Source: UBA11612 sp965228575 | Lineage (GTDB): Bacteria; Pseudomonadota; Alphaproteobacteria; Rhodospirillales; Rhodospirillaceae | DNA length: 64,000 nt | Direction: 5' to 3' | NCBI GenBank assembly: GCA_965228575.1 | Contig: CBDDHW010000058.1 | Coordinates: 10,863-74,862, forward strand | Shown: positions 38,013 through 46,525 of the stretch, in pieces | Numbering within the stretch: position 1 is the first letter of the stretch | Layout of the letters: the number at the start of each line of letters is the position of its first letter | The notes under the pieces: model-generated | Databases searched by the model: none | Told to the model about the DNA's origin: nothing | Seen by the model: only the letters and a program-made list of their open reading frames with translations | Position numbers and translations under genes: made by a program

Positions 38013-38435
38013 ATGGCGTGTCTTAATGGTACCTGTATAGCGATCGATGGCCACGGTGTCTTGATCCGTGGCCCTTCGGGTGCGGGCAAGTCGGATCTAG
38101 CCCTTCGCCTAATTGATCGTGGGGCTCAACTGGTCAGCGACGACTATTGCGACACGGTTACGCAAAATGGAGCCTTGATCGCTACCGCACCAGCTACAAT
38201 CGCAAACAAAATCGAGGTGCGCGGTTACGGCATTGTGAATTTGCCCGCAGCCAAGTCTGCACCCATATCATTGGTGGTCGATTTGATGCCGGAGGATGAA
38301 ATCGAACGCATGCCGGACTCACGCACCGTCGAAGTCAATGGCGTACCCTTGCGGCATTTGGTCGTGGACGCGCGCGCACCGTCTGCTGCGGCAAAGGTTC
38401 GGCTCGCCCTGCGCACAGATGCGATAGAGGATTAA
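38013..38435 (+). CDS. hprK: Short HPr kinase/phosphorylase
   Basis: A 140-residue protein corresponding to the C-terminal catalytic domain only, the normal alphaproteobacterial form. Walker A is RGPSGAGKSDLALRLI and the family motif IEVRGYGIVNLPA follows. It phosphorylates HPr on its regulatory serine and reverses that reaction. AAGGGAC precedes the ATG. It is followed after 3 bp by rapZ, then EIIA, HPr and EI, so enzyme and substrate are encoded together. Confidence 0.93.
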   Translation: MACLNGTCIAIDGHGVLIRGPSGAGKSDLALRLIDRGAQLVSDDYCDTVTQNGALIATAPATIANKIEVRGYGIVNLPAAKSAPISLVVDLMPEDEIERMPDSRTVEVNGVPLRHLVVDARAPSAAAKVRLALRTDAIED

Positions 38436-38438
38436 CAC

Positions 38439-39317
38439 ATGGACCCCGCATCACCGCGCATCGTGATTGTTACCGGCATTTCGGGTGCGGGCAAAAGTGC
38501 CGCGCTCAACGCTTTGGAAGATGCTGGGTTTGAGACGGTCGACAATTTGCCGCTCGCACTGATGAAAACAGTGGTGGCCGCAGGCGACGACTCACCGACA
38601 TCGATCGCCATCGGTATTGATATTCGCACGCGGGATTTCAACGCAGACCGGCTTATCGAAATGTTGGACGCCCTGCATGCAAATACCGCATTGGCGGCAA
38701 GCATTGTTTTTTTGGACTGCGATGACGATGTCCTCGGCCAACGGTATACGGAAACGCGCCGGCCTCACCCACTGGCGAACGATCTTCCGATTTCCGCGGG
38801 CATCGAAACCGAACGGCGATTATTGGCGCCCGTGCGAGAACACGCAGATTTGGTAATTGATACCTCTCGTCTTTCACCCACAGATCTCAAGCGCATCTTG
38901 CTCGGCCAATATGGCGGCACCAAACGACGCGCTCTGCAAATCTTTCTCATGTCCTTTGGCTACCGATACGGCATTCCGCGAGATGCGGATTTGGTTTTTG
39001 ATGTTCGTTTCTTAAAAAACCCGCACTACGTTGCAGACCTCAAGCCTCTGACCGGCCTTAACGATAAAATCGATGCGTTCTTTACCGACGATACGGCGCT
39101 CTCGACATTTCTGGACGGGCTCATTCACCTTCTCGACCCGCTTCTCCCCCTCTATGAGAAGGAAGGAAAAAGTTATCTCACGCTTGCAATCGGCTGTACC
39201 GGTGGACGCCACCGATCCGTTTATGTAACTGAGCGGCTCAAAAAATGGTTTGATAGTAAAAATTTGGCAGTGACAGTAAACCATCGCGACATCCACGCGG
39301 CGGGGCCCACGCCATAA
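38439..39317 (+). CDS. rapZ: RNase adapter / nucleotide-binding protein RapZ
   Basis: A 292-residue P-loop protein of the YvcJ/RapZ family. Walker A is VTGISGAGKSAALNALED, followed by FETVDNLPLALM, and the C-terminal signature is AIGCTGGRHRSVYVTERL. In enterobacteria RapZ steers small-RNA decay controlling GlmS; in alphaproteobacteria the target is not settled. It lies next to hprK and the phosphotransferase genes, as in most of the class. Confidence 0.94.
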   Translation: MDPASPRIVIVTGISGAGKSAALNALEDAGFETVDNLPLALMKTVVAAGDDSPTSIAIGIDIRTRDFNADRLIEMLDALHANTALAASIVFLDCDDDVLGQRYTETRRPHPLANDLPISAGIETERRLLAPVREHADLVIDTSRLSPTDLKRILLGQYGGTKRRALQIFLMSFGYRYGIPRDADLVFDVRFLKNPHYVADLKPLTGLNDKIDAFFTDDTALSTFLDGLIHLLDPLLPLYEKEGKSYLTLAIGCTGGRHRSVYVTERLKKWFDSKNLAVTVNHRDIHAAGPTP

Positions 39318-39454
39318 TCAAGTGGCCAGCGAAAAATCTTGGAAACAGCGTCGGGTTTGGGTCGCTTCGGCCGTCTCAATTGTATAAGCTGCCGTCCCTC
39401 CCGAATGCCTCTCGCAAAACCAGACCGTTAAATTTTTAGGATTTAATTTCTTAC

Positions 39455-39880
39455 ATGTCACAGTCAAAACCGCTTATCGGCCTAGTGCTTGTTACACACG
39501 GCCGGCTAGCCGATGAATTGATCGCGGCAACGGAACACGTCGTTGGACCACAGGCACAAACCGCGACCGTTTGCATCGGGCCCGAGGACGACATGGAAGA
39601 GCGGCGGGCGGAAATTCTAAACGCTGTTGAGTCCGTAAACGCTGGAGAGGGCGTGGTCGTTCTCACCGATATGTTCGGTGGAACGCCGTCGAACCTCGCG
39701 ATTTCCATAATGGAAAGCGCGCCCATCGAAGTTATCGCCGGCGTCAACCTCCCTATGTTGATCAAACTGGCTTCAGTACGCGGAACGGACTCTCTCCACT
39801 CTGCCGTCGCCCAGGCCCAAGACGCAGGCCGGAAGTATATCAACGTTGCCTCAGCCCTTCTCGCGCAAGAAGACGCGTAA
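39455..39880 (+). CDS. PTS EIIA component, mannose (EIIA-Man) family
   Basis: A 141-residue cytoplasmic phosphocarrier. The accepting histidine is in LVLVTHGRLADELI (residue 15), with VVVLTDMFGGTPSNLA as the second family motif. There is no sugar-specific IIB/IIC/IID gene in the window, so this EIIA probably works as a regulator at the end of the EI-HPr chain. It starts 137 bp after rapZ with only a weak TAGGA site; the intervening stretch shows no other feature. It is followed by HPr after 65 bp. Confidence 0.92.
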   Translation: MSQSKPLIGLVLVTHGRLADELIAATEHVVGPQAQTATVCIGPEDDMEERRAEILNAVESVNAGEGVVVLTDMFGGTPSNLAISIMESAPIEVIAGVNLPMLIKLASVRGTDSLHSAVAQAQDAGRKYINVASALLAQEDA

Positions 39881-39945
39881 AGTAAAAACGCAGATTCGGG
39901 CCTCAAGCGTTCACCAATTTGAAGGGTAACGCCGGACACACAATC

Positions 39946-40221
39946 ATGAGCGATCAATTTCAACGCCAAGTCGAAATTTGCAACAGCAAGGGGTTGCATG
40001 CGCGTGCCGCAGCCAAGTTTTGCAAAACAGCCGCAAAATTCGACGCTGCGGTTACCGTCTCCAAAGGAACGTCCGAGGTATCCGGCGGATCAATTATGGG
40101 ACTCATGATGTTGGCGGCGGGGCAAGGATCAACGATCGACATTCGAACGTCCGGACCCGACGCAAAAGATGTTCTTGAGGCTCTGTGCACATTGGTCGCG
40201 AATAAGTTTGATGAAGAATAA
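39946..40221 (+). CDS. Phosphocarrier protein HPr
   Basis: A 91-residue HPr. The EI-phosphorylated histidine is in SKGLHARAAAKF (residue 18), and a serine at residue 49 in GGSIMGLMMLAAG is the expected target of HprK. ATG 39946 is preferred over an upstream TTG at 39919 because it gives the normal length. Its last codons overlap the EI start by 11 bp. Together with HprK this gives a phosphorelay that can be throttled by serine phosphorylation. Confidence 0.94.
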   Translation: MSDQFQRQVEICNSKGLHARAAAKFCKTAAKFDAAVTVSKGTSEVSGGSIMGLMMLAAGQGSTIDIRTSGPDAKDVLEALCTLVANKFDEE

Positions 40222-41992
40222 ATCGACAGCGACGTCCAAATCCAAAACGCGCGAACGGATTTACGAAGGCCAACCTGTTGGCGCGGGAATCGCCATTGGC
40301 GTGGTTCATCGTCACGACTCCCGGGAAATTGTCCGGGTTCGCGAAAAGCAAATTCCCAAGGCAAAAATTAGCGCGGAGCAGCAACGCCTCGTCGGCGCGG
40401 CGAAGAAAGCAACGCAGCGTCTTGATGAGCTGCAGCAACAAGCCCTTAAAATGAACAACGCGGCGGGCGAGGAGCTCGGGTACATTCTCGATGCGTATCA
40501 GCAAATGTTGAGTGGCTCCCGGCTCATTCGCGGCGTTCAAAAACGTATCGAGGCTGAGCAAATCAACGCCGAGGCCGCCGTCGTCAAAGAAATCGCATTG
40601 ATGGCCGAAGCCTTCGCATCCATGGACAATCAATATTTATCAGAGCGCGTTTCCGACATTCGCGAGATAGGACGGCGGCTGGTCGAAAGTTTGGGCCAAA
40701 AAACATCCAACGGGTTCGGTGATTTACCGCGCAACGCCGTCGTGGTTGCGGATGAACTTTCCCCTGCGGACACCGCGCTCCTTGATCCGAAACGCATTTC
40801 CGGCCTCGCCACAACATTGGGAGGCGTTGAAAGCCACATGGCTATCGTCGCCCGGTCGTTCGCGATTCCTTCAGTCATTGCCGTTCCCAGCCTGATCGAC
40901 CAGGTGGAAAATGGCGAACCCATCATCTTGGATGGAGGGGCGGGCACGGTTGTCGTTTCACCAACCGCAGCGACCCTCCGTAAATACCGGCAAAAGCGCG
41001 CACGCTTCTTAAGGTCTCAGCGCGCGCTTGAAAAATTGCAATCGATTGCCGCGGTCACCAAAGATGGCTTTCAGATCAATTTGATGGCCAACATTGAACT
41101 TCCATCGGAACTCGATGCGGTTTTGAACTCGGGCGCAGAGGGGATCGGGCTCTTTCGAAGCGAGTTCATGTTCATGAATCGGGAAACTCTCCCCACAGAG
41201 GATGAGCAATTTGAAGCCCTCTCTAAAGTCGTACGAAAAATGAACGGGCGACCTGTCACCATTCGCACATTGGATGTCGGCGCAGACAAACTGGGAGATG
41301 CAACCGGCATTAAGCCCGGACCCAACCCAGCGTTAGGCTTGCGCGCCATTCGATTTTCCATGGCGCAAAAGGATGTATTGGACATTCAACTTGCCGCCAT
41401 ACTGCGCGCTGGCGCGCTCGGCCCGGTTCGCATATTGCTGCCAATGGTATGTATCGCCGATGAAGTTAAGGCCGTGCGAACAGCAATCGCGCGCGTTGCC
41501 CGCCGGTTGAAGAAACGCAAAATCAAGATTGCCGATCCATTGCCGCCTCTTGGTGTCATGATCGAAATTCCCGGCGCGGCTCTTGCCGCCGACGCGCTTG
41601 CCGCAGAAGCAGATTTCTTTGCGATTGGAACAAACGATCTGACCCAATACACCCTCGCCATCGACCGGTCAGACGAGCAAGTCGCTTACCTTTATAATCC
41701 ACTTCACCCCGCTGTTTTGCGGCTCATCCAGTTTTCGGCAGAAGCGGCATCAGCAAAGGGCATTCCTGTATCTGTATGCGGGGAGATGGCCGGGGATGAG
41801 AGCCTTACACCCATCTTGCTCGGCTTTGGAATCACTGAACTTTCAATGGCCCCAGCAAGCCTTCCGCGCGTAAAAAAGGAGGTTCTTGGGCTCAACTTGG
41901 CAGCTATCACCGGCCGGGTCCGGCGCCTTACAAGCGAATCCGACCCGGCGCGACTGCGCAAACTTCTCAATTACATTTCCCATACCCGCTGA
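40211..41992 (+). CDS. PEP-protein phosphotransferase (enzyme I), without GAF domain
   Basis: A 593-residue enzyme I that moves phosphate from PEP to HPr. The active histidine is in GGVESHMAIVARSFAIP. The PEP-binding part shows GAEGIGLFRSEFMFMNRE, TIRTLDVGADK, GVMIEIPGAAL and FFAIGTNDLTQYTLAIDR, ending with the cysteine motif ISVCGEMAGD-like PVSVCGEMAGDESL. There is no N-terminal GAF domain, unlike the nitrogen-type PtsP, so ptsI and ptsP naming is left open. The ATG at 40211 lies within the end of the HPr gene; an open extension to 40169 falls fully inside HPr. Confidence 0.93.
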   Translation: MKNKSTATSKSKTRERIYEGQPVGAGIAIGVVHRHDSREIVRVREKQIPKAKISAEQQRLVGAAKKATQRLDELQQQALKMNNAAGEELGYILDAYQQMLSGSRLIRGVQKRIEAEQINAEAAVVKEIALMAEAFASMDNQYLSERVSDIREIGRRLVESLGQKTSNGFGDLPRNAVVVADELSPADTALLDPKRISGLATTLGGVESHMAIVARSFAIPSVIAVPSLIDQVENGEPIILDGGAGTVVVSPTAATLRKYRQKRARFLRSQRALEKLQSIAAVTKDGFQINLMANIELPSELDAVLNSGAEGIGLFRSEFMFMNRETLPTEDEQFEALSKVVRKMNGRPVTIRTLDVGADKLGDATGIKPGPNPALGLRAIRFSMAQKDVLDIQLAAILRAGALGPVRILLPMVCIADEVKAVRTAIARVARRLKKRKIKIADPLPPLGVMIEIPGAALAADALAAEADFFAIGTNDLTQYTLAIDRSDEQVAYLYNPLHPAVLRLIQFSAEAASAKGIPVSVCGEMAGDESLTPILLGFGITELSMAPASLPRVKKEVLGLNLAAITGRVRRLTSESDPARLRKLLNYISHTR

Positions 41993-42092
41993 CCCCCGGT
42001 TGCCCGTTTCCCGCCCGGCTGCTATACGGCGCGCGGCCCCGATGGACGGCCCCAACACATGCGCGAGACCGCGCCCAAGGAGACCAAACATT

Positions 42093-43490
42093 ATGACTGC
42101 TGTGGATTACAAGATTAAGGATATCGAGCTCGCGCCCTGGGGCCATAAGGAAATCGCGATCGCGGAAACGGAAATGCCGGGCTTGATGGCGATCCGCGAG
42201 GAATATGGCAAGCAGCAGCCACTCAAAGGTGCACGGATCGCCGGGTCGTTGCACATGACCATTCAAACGGCGGTGCTGATCGAAACACTGAAAGCTCTTG
42301 GCGCCGATATTCGCTGGGCGTCGTGCAATGTGTTTTCCACCCAAGACCACGCGGCAGCGGCCATTGCCGATGGGGGAACTCCGGTCTTTGCGTACAAAGG
42401 CGAAACCTTAGAAGAATATTGGCAGTACACGCACCGTATTTTTGAATGGAGCGATGGCGGTGCGCCCAATCTCATTTTGGACGACGGCGGCGATGCGACC
42501 CTATTGATTGTCTTAGGCGCCCAGGCCGAGTCAGATCCGTCGGTTATCTCCAAACCAAACAACGAAGAAGAACAAGTGCTATTCGCCGCCATCAAGAAAC
42601 GGCTCGAAGAGCAACCCGGCTGGTACTCGAAAGTCAAAGCCAGCCTGCAAGGCGTAAGCGAAGAAACTACAACCGGCGTGCACCGGCTCTATCAAATGGC
42701 AAAAGACGGCCGCCTGCCCTTCCCCGCAATTAACGTCAATGACAGCGTTACCAAATCAAAGTTCGACAATATTTATGGGTGCCGTGAAAGTCTCGTTGAC
42801 GGCATTCGCAGGGCAACCGACGTCATGATGGCGGGTAAGGTCGCGGTCGTGAATGGTTTCGGCGATGTGGGTAAAGGTTCAGCGGCGTCTTTGCGCCAGG
42901 CTGGTTGTCGGGTCATGGTGACCGAGGTCGATCCGATCTGTGCATTGCAAGCGGCGATGGAGGGGTATGAAGTCGTCACCATGGATGATGCGGCCCCACA
43001 TGGTGATATCTTTGTAACGGCCACCGGAAATCTTGACGTCATCACTGTCGATCACATGCGAAACATGAAAGACCGGGCGATCGTCTGCAACATCGGTCAC
43101 TTCGATACGGAAATTCAAGTCGAAGCTCTGAAGAATTTTAAATGGGATAACGTCAAGCCGCAGGTCGATGAAATCGAGTTTCCCGATAAGAAGAGAATCA
43201 TTTTGCTCGCCGAAGGCCGTCTCGTAAATCTCGGTTGTGCGACCGGACACCCCAGCTTTGTGATGAGCGCATCGTTCAGCAATCAGGTGCTCGCTCAAAT
43301 CGAACTTTGGACGAATGGCGACAATTACGAAAACAAAGTCTACGTTTTACCCAAGCACTTGGACGAAAAGGTCGCCGAGTTCCATCTTGCCAAAGTGGGT
43401 GCCAAACTCACGAAATTGTCGGCGGCTCAAGCAGCGTATATTAACGTGGACCAAAACGGACCCTTTAAGCCGGAAACCTACCGTTATTAG
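42093..43490 (+). CDS. ahcY: S-adenosylhomocysteine hydrolase
   Basis: A 465-residue cytoplasmic enzyme that splits S-adenosylhomocysteine into adenosine and homocysteine, relieving methyltransferase inhibition. Motifs include SLHMTIQTAVLIETL, CNVFSTQDHAAAAI, NAD-binding VVNGFGDVGKGSAASLRQ and the C-terminal FKPETYRY. Length includes the extra segment typical of the long bacterial and plant-like form. AAGGAG lies 10 bases before ATG 42093; the frame is open further upstream but that stretch lies inside the EI gene. No SAH riboswitch was recognised before it. Confidence 0.96.
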   Translation: MTAVDYKIKDIELAPWGHKEIAIAETEMPGLMAIREEYGKQQPLKGARIAGSLHMTIQTAVLIETLKALGADIRWASCNVFSTQDHAAAAIADGGTPVFAYKGETLEEYWQYTHRIFEWSDGGAPNLILDDGGDATLLIVLGAQAESDPSVISKPNNEEEQVLFAAIKKRLEEQPGWYSKVKASLQGVSEETTTGVHRLYQMAKDGRLPFPAINVNDSVTKSKFDNIYGCRESLVDGIRRATDVMMAGKVAVVNGFGDVGKGSAASLRQAGCRVMVTEVDPICALQAAMEGYEVVTMDDAAPHGDIFVTATGNLDVITVDHMRNMKDRAIVCNIGHFDTEIQVEALKNFKWDNVKPQVDEIEFPDKKRIILLAEGRLVNLGCATGHPSFVMSASFSNQVLAQIELWTNGDNYENKVYVLPKHLDEKVAEFHLAKVGAKLTKLSAAQAAYINVDQNGPFKPETYRY

Positions 43491-43504
43491 GTCCTTCGCC
43501 GTAT

Positions 43505-43536
43505 AGTGGGCGGGTCGAATGCCCTAGCCGCCCGCT
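43505..43536. other. GC-rich hairpin between ahcY and the DivL-like gene
   Basis: AGTGGGCGG (43505-43513) can pair with CCGCCCGCT (43528-43536), nine pairs with one G-U, around a 14-base loop. It begins 14 bases after the ahcY stop. No run of T follows, so it is not a standard intrinsic terminator. It may slow transcription or protect the ahcY 3' end. Confidence 0.4.
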
Positions 43537-43567
43537 GGGGCAAAGCGAGGGTTAAAAGAGGGATTTG

Positions 43568-46021
43568 GTGCCCAGCGACATTTCGGAGCTGCTAACGCCG
43601 TCCGTCATCACCGGACTCACTGCGGTCCTGCTGCTAGGGCCGCTGGCGATTTGGGCGCTGTGGCGTCAACATCGCTATTGGCGACGCGCCGAGCGTGAGG
43701 CAAGCCAAGCTCTTTATACTAGGGATGCCGTCCAGGCTGCGCTCGAAACAGCCCCCGAAGGTTATTTCGCCTGGTTTCATCAGCCGATTGCCGAGGAAGA
43801 CGGCGAAACCGCTTCACTTCCTGAATTTCGTTCGGAAGGGTACTGCTCCCGGCGGCTCGCCGTGTTGCTCGATCTTTTTCGCGGTATGGACTCCGGGTTT
43901 GACGATGTCATGGAAGGTTTTGACACCGAATCCCAAACGCGCTTGCAATCGGCCATCGATAAAATGCGCGGTGAGGGAACCGGGTTTGAGATTGACCTCG
44001 ATCACACCGCAACCGGACGCCGCCTTCAAGTGCGCGGCATTCGAGCGCTGGACGCCTTTGGCCACACCATGGCCGATGTCGTGTGGATGAACGATGTTAC
44101 AGATGGGATTGCCGCAGTCGATACATTGACAGAAGAAGCCGTAGATTTGCGCGAAGAGCGGAATTTGTTGCGCGCGGCATTGGACGGCATCTCCTATCCG
44201 GTATGGCTCAGGGACGACGATCTCTCTCTTATTTTTTGTAATAGCGCCTATGTGAAAGCGGTCGACGCAAAAGACGCCGCTGACGTCGTTTCCCGCGGCC
44301 GGGAAATCGCTCCGCGTGTTGCCGTACGCGAAGCACGCGCTCTAGCCGCCGCCGCGCGCGCCGCCGGCGAAACCCGCCATGGGCCATTTCATATGGTGAT
44401 CGATGGAAGTCGCCGCCTGATGGAGGTCATCGAATCACCTGTTGATGGCGAAGGTGCGGATCCAACGGAAAATGCAAAAGCGCCTCTGTTCTCAGATGGA
44501 AGCGGTCGCATGACCGCGGGAACCGCTTATGATGTGACACGCCAAGAAGAGCTTGAAACGCGATTGAAACGCGAGGCCGCAGCGCATGCGGAGGTTCTCG
44601 AGCGTCTGGGCACCGCGATCGCCATTTATGGCTCCGACACCCGATTGATTTTCTTCAACACCGCGTTTGCCGAACTTTGGGACCTGAGTCTGGATTGGCT
44701 CCGGGAACGACCAACTTATGCTGCGCTTCTTGATATGCTTCGTGCGGAAAGACGGTTACCTGAGGTCGCGGATTTTCCAGCCTATAAAGACAAGGAACTC
44801 GAGAGGTTCACATCGCTTCTCGAGCCGACAGAAGATGTATTGCACCTTCCCGGGGGCGGAACCCTCCGGCGGGTGGTCGCCCCTCACCCAATGGGCGGCC
44901 TTCTAACAACCTACGAAGACATCACCGACAAGCTCGCGTTGGAGCGATCCTACAACACACTCATCGCCGTCCAGCGTGAAACCATTGACAATTTGCAAGA
45001 AGCGGTCGCGGTCTTTGGGGATGAAGGCGAGTTGCGCCTTGCCAATCCCGCCTTTGCCGAGCTTTGGGATATTGAACCCGACGTATTGGAAGAAAGTCCG
45101 GTGATGGGTGAGGTCATCGATGCGTTTCAAAAACACTTCGATGATCTCGACGTTTGGTCCCGGCATCGAACGGTCATGCTCTCGGCCTTGGACAGCGAAA
45201 TCCAGCGTACGGCACAGCAAGGCCGCGTTGTGCGTGCGGATGGATCGGTGCTCGAATTCATTTCCGTACCGCTGCCCGACGGCGGCGTCTTGTTTTGTTA
45301 TAACGATGTTTCCGCGCCAGAGCGGGTAGCGCAAGCCTTGCGCGGCAGGGCCGAAGCGTTGACCGCAACGGATAAACTGCGGACAGAATTTCTCTCCAAC
45401 GTTGCCGTTGAACTGGAAGGGCCTGTTTCGAGCATTAGCGCTCTGGCAAAACGACTTGCAAGCATTAAGCCAGGGCAGCCTGCAGCCGTCGTCAAAGATA
45501 TCATCGATGCGTCGGCGACGCTTGGAACCCTTATTGAAGATGTCAGGGACTTATCGCGTGTCGAAACGGGCCAGCAGACACTCCATCTCGATTCCTTCGA
45601 TATCTATGATGTCGTGAATCGCGTTTCGACCATGACACGGGAAGTGGTCAAGCGTCACGGCGTCACGCTTGAAATTGCATGTGAGAAAAACATTGGATGG
45701 ATGGTGGGCGACGCCGCGCGTATCAAGCAAACGCTCTATCATCTTATAACCGGCGCTCTAAAAAATATTCCAGAAGGCGAACGTCTAACCTTGTTGGCTG
45801 AACGCGATAGTACGGCAAAAGGCGATGTCACGTTGGCGATACGCCATGCAGCCAACGGTCAAACCCACGCCGGACTCGGCGTCTACCTCGCCCAACGCAT
45901 CGCGGAACTTCATGGCGGTCACCTGACAACAGACGCCGATGGTTCAGATATTCTTATCGCCTGCAGGCTTCCGGTCGGCGATACCGCCGACGCAAAAAGC
46001 GCGCACGGAACCGGGACGTAG
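43568..46021 (+). CDS. DivL-like PAS-domain pseudo-histidine kinase
   Basis: An 817-residue protein. One N-terminal membrane helix (VITGLTAVLLLGPLAIWALW) is followed by several PAS domains (e.g. DGISYPVWLRDDDLSLIFCN, LGTAIAIYGSDTRLIFFNTA, LQEAVAVFGDEGELRLANPA) and a kinase-like end. The H-box reads FLSNVAVELEGPVSSIS: the phospho-acceptor His is Val614. The N-box is degenerate (LYHLITGALKNIPEG) and the DxGxG loop is missing, while AGLGVYLAQRIAELHGG survives. Position between ahcY and tsaE matches divL, a cell-cycle regulator whose Caulobacter form has Tyr there. It is probably catalytically dead and acts by binding. GTG 43568 fits GAGGG upstream better than TTG 43565. Confidence 0.82.
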   Translation: MPSDISELLTPSVITGLTAVLLLGPLAIWALWRQHRYWRRAEREASQALYTRDAVQAALETAPEGYFAWFHQPIAEEDGETASLPEFRSEGYCSRRLAVLLDLFRGMDSGFDDVMEGFDTESQTRLQSAIDKMRGEGTGFEIDLDHTATGRRLQVRGIRALDAFGHTMADVVWMNDVTDGIAAVDTLTEEAVDLREERNLLRAALDGISYPVWLRDDDLSLIFCNSAYVKAVDAKDAADVVSRGREIAPRVAVREARALAAAARAAGETRHGPFHMVIDGSRRLMEVIESPVDGEGADPTENAKAPLFSDGSGRMTAGTAYDVTRQEELETRLKREAAAHAEVLERLGTAIAIYGSDTRLIFFNTAFAELWDLSLDWLRERPTYAALLDMLRAERRLPEVADFPAYKDKELERFTSLLEPTEDVLHLPGGGTLRRVVAPHPMGGLLTTYEDITDKLALERSYNTLIAVQRETIDNLQEAVAVFGDEGELRLANPAFAELWDIEPDVLEESPVMGEVIDAFQKHFDDLDVWSRHRTVMLSALDSEIQRTAQQGRVVRADGSVLEFISVPLPDGGVLFCYNDVSAPERVAQALRGRAEALTATDKLRTEFLSNVAVELEGPVSSISALAKRLASIKPGQPAAVVKDIIDASATLGTLIEDVRDLSRVETGQQTLHLDSFDIYDVVNRVSTMTREVVKRHGVTLEIACEKNIGWMVGDAARIKQTLYHLITGALKNIPEGERLTLLAERDSTAKGDVTLAIRHAANGQTHAGLGVYLAQRIAELHGGHLTTDADGSDILIACRLPVGDTADAKSAHGTGT

Positions 46022-46030
46022 TGAAACGCT

Positions 46031-46525
46031 ATGCCCGATGCGCTCTTTATACCCGAACAGGGAACCATCACGCTTTCCACCGAAAAAGATACGATAAAGT
46101 TCGGCGAGACATTGAGCAATCTCGTGCAGCCCGGTGATGTTGTCGCCCTGTATGGACCTCTCGGCGCCGGAAAAACAACGCTTGCCCGCGGTCTTATCCA
46201 ACACCTTTTGGATACTGAAGAGGAGGTCGTGAGTCCGACCTTTACCCTGGTGCAAACGTACGAGACAAACTGCGGCACGATCTGGCATTTCGATTTGTAC
46301 CGCATTGAGAATCCGAACGATGTGGTAGAACTCGGATGGGACGACGCGCTTGCTGACGGCATAAGCCTTGTGGAATGGCCAGAGCATGCAGAATCGTTTC
46401 TTCCGCCGACGGCGTTGAAAGTCGAAATATCATCGAAGCCGGGAGACACCGTCCGGCACGTGCGGCTTGCTGGACAAAAATCATGGCATGACCGCTTAAA
46501 AACTCTGGTCGATTATGGCCGTTGA
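46031..46525 (+). CDS. tsaE: tRNA threonylcarbamoyladenosine biosynthesis ATPase TsaE
   Basis: A 164-residue P-loop ATPase needed, with TsaB, TsaC and TsaD, to make t6A37 in tRNAs reading ANN codons. Walker A is LYGPLGAGKTTLARGLIQH. Family motifs VVSPTFTLVQTYE, IWHFDLYRIENPNDV and GISLVEWPEHA are all present. It starts 9 bp after the DivL-like gene and overlaps amgK by 11 bp. Confidence 0.95.
   Translation: MPDALFIPEQGTITLSTEKDTIKFGETLSNLVQPGDVVALYGPLGAGKTTLARGLIQHLLDTEEEVVSPTFTLVQTYETNCGTIWHFDLYRIENPNDVVELGWDDALADGISLVEWPEHAESFLPPTALKVEISSKPGDTVRHVRLAGQKSWHDRLKTLVDYGR

Noticed and set aside
41993..42092. SAH riboswitch before ahcY
   Set aside because: The leader is short and GC-rich but shows no recognisable SAH aptamer core; the nearest feature is just the AAGGAG ribosome site.
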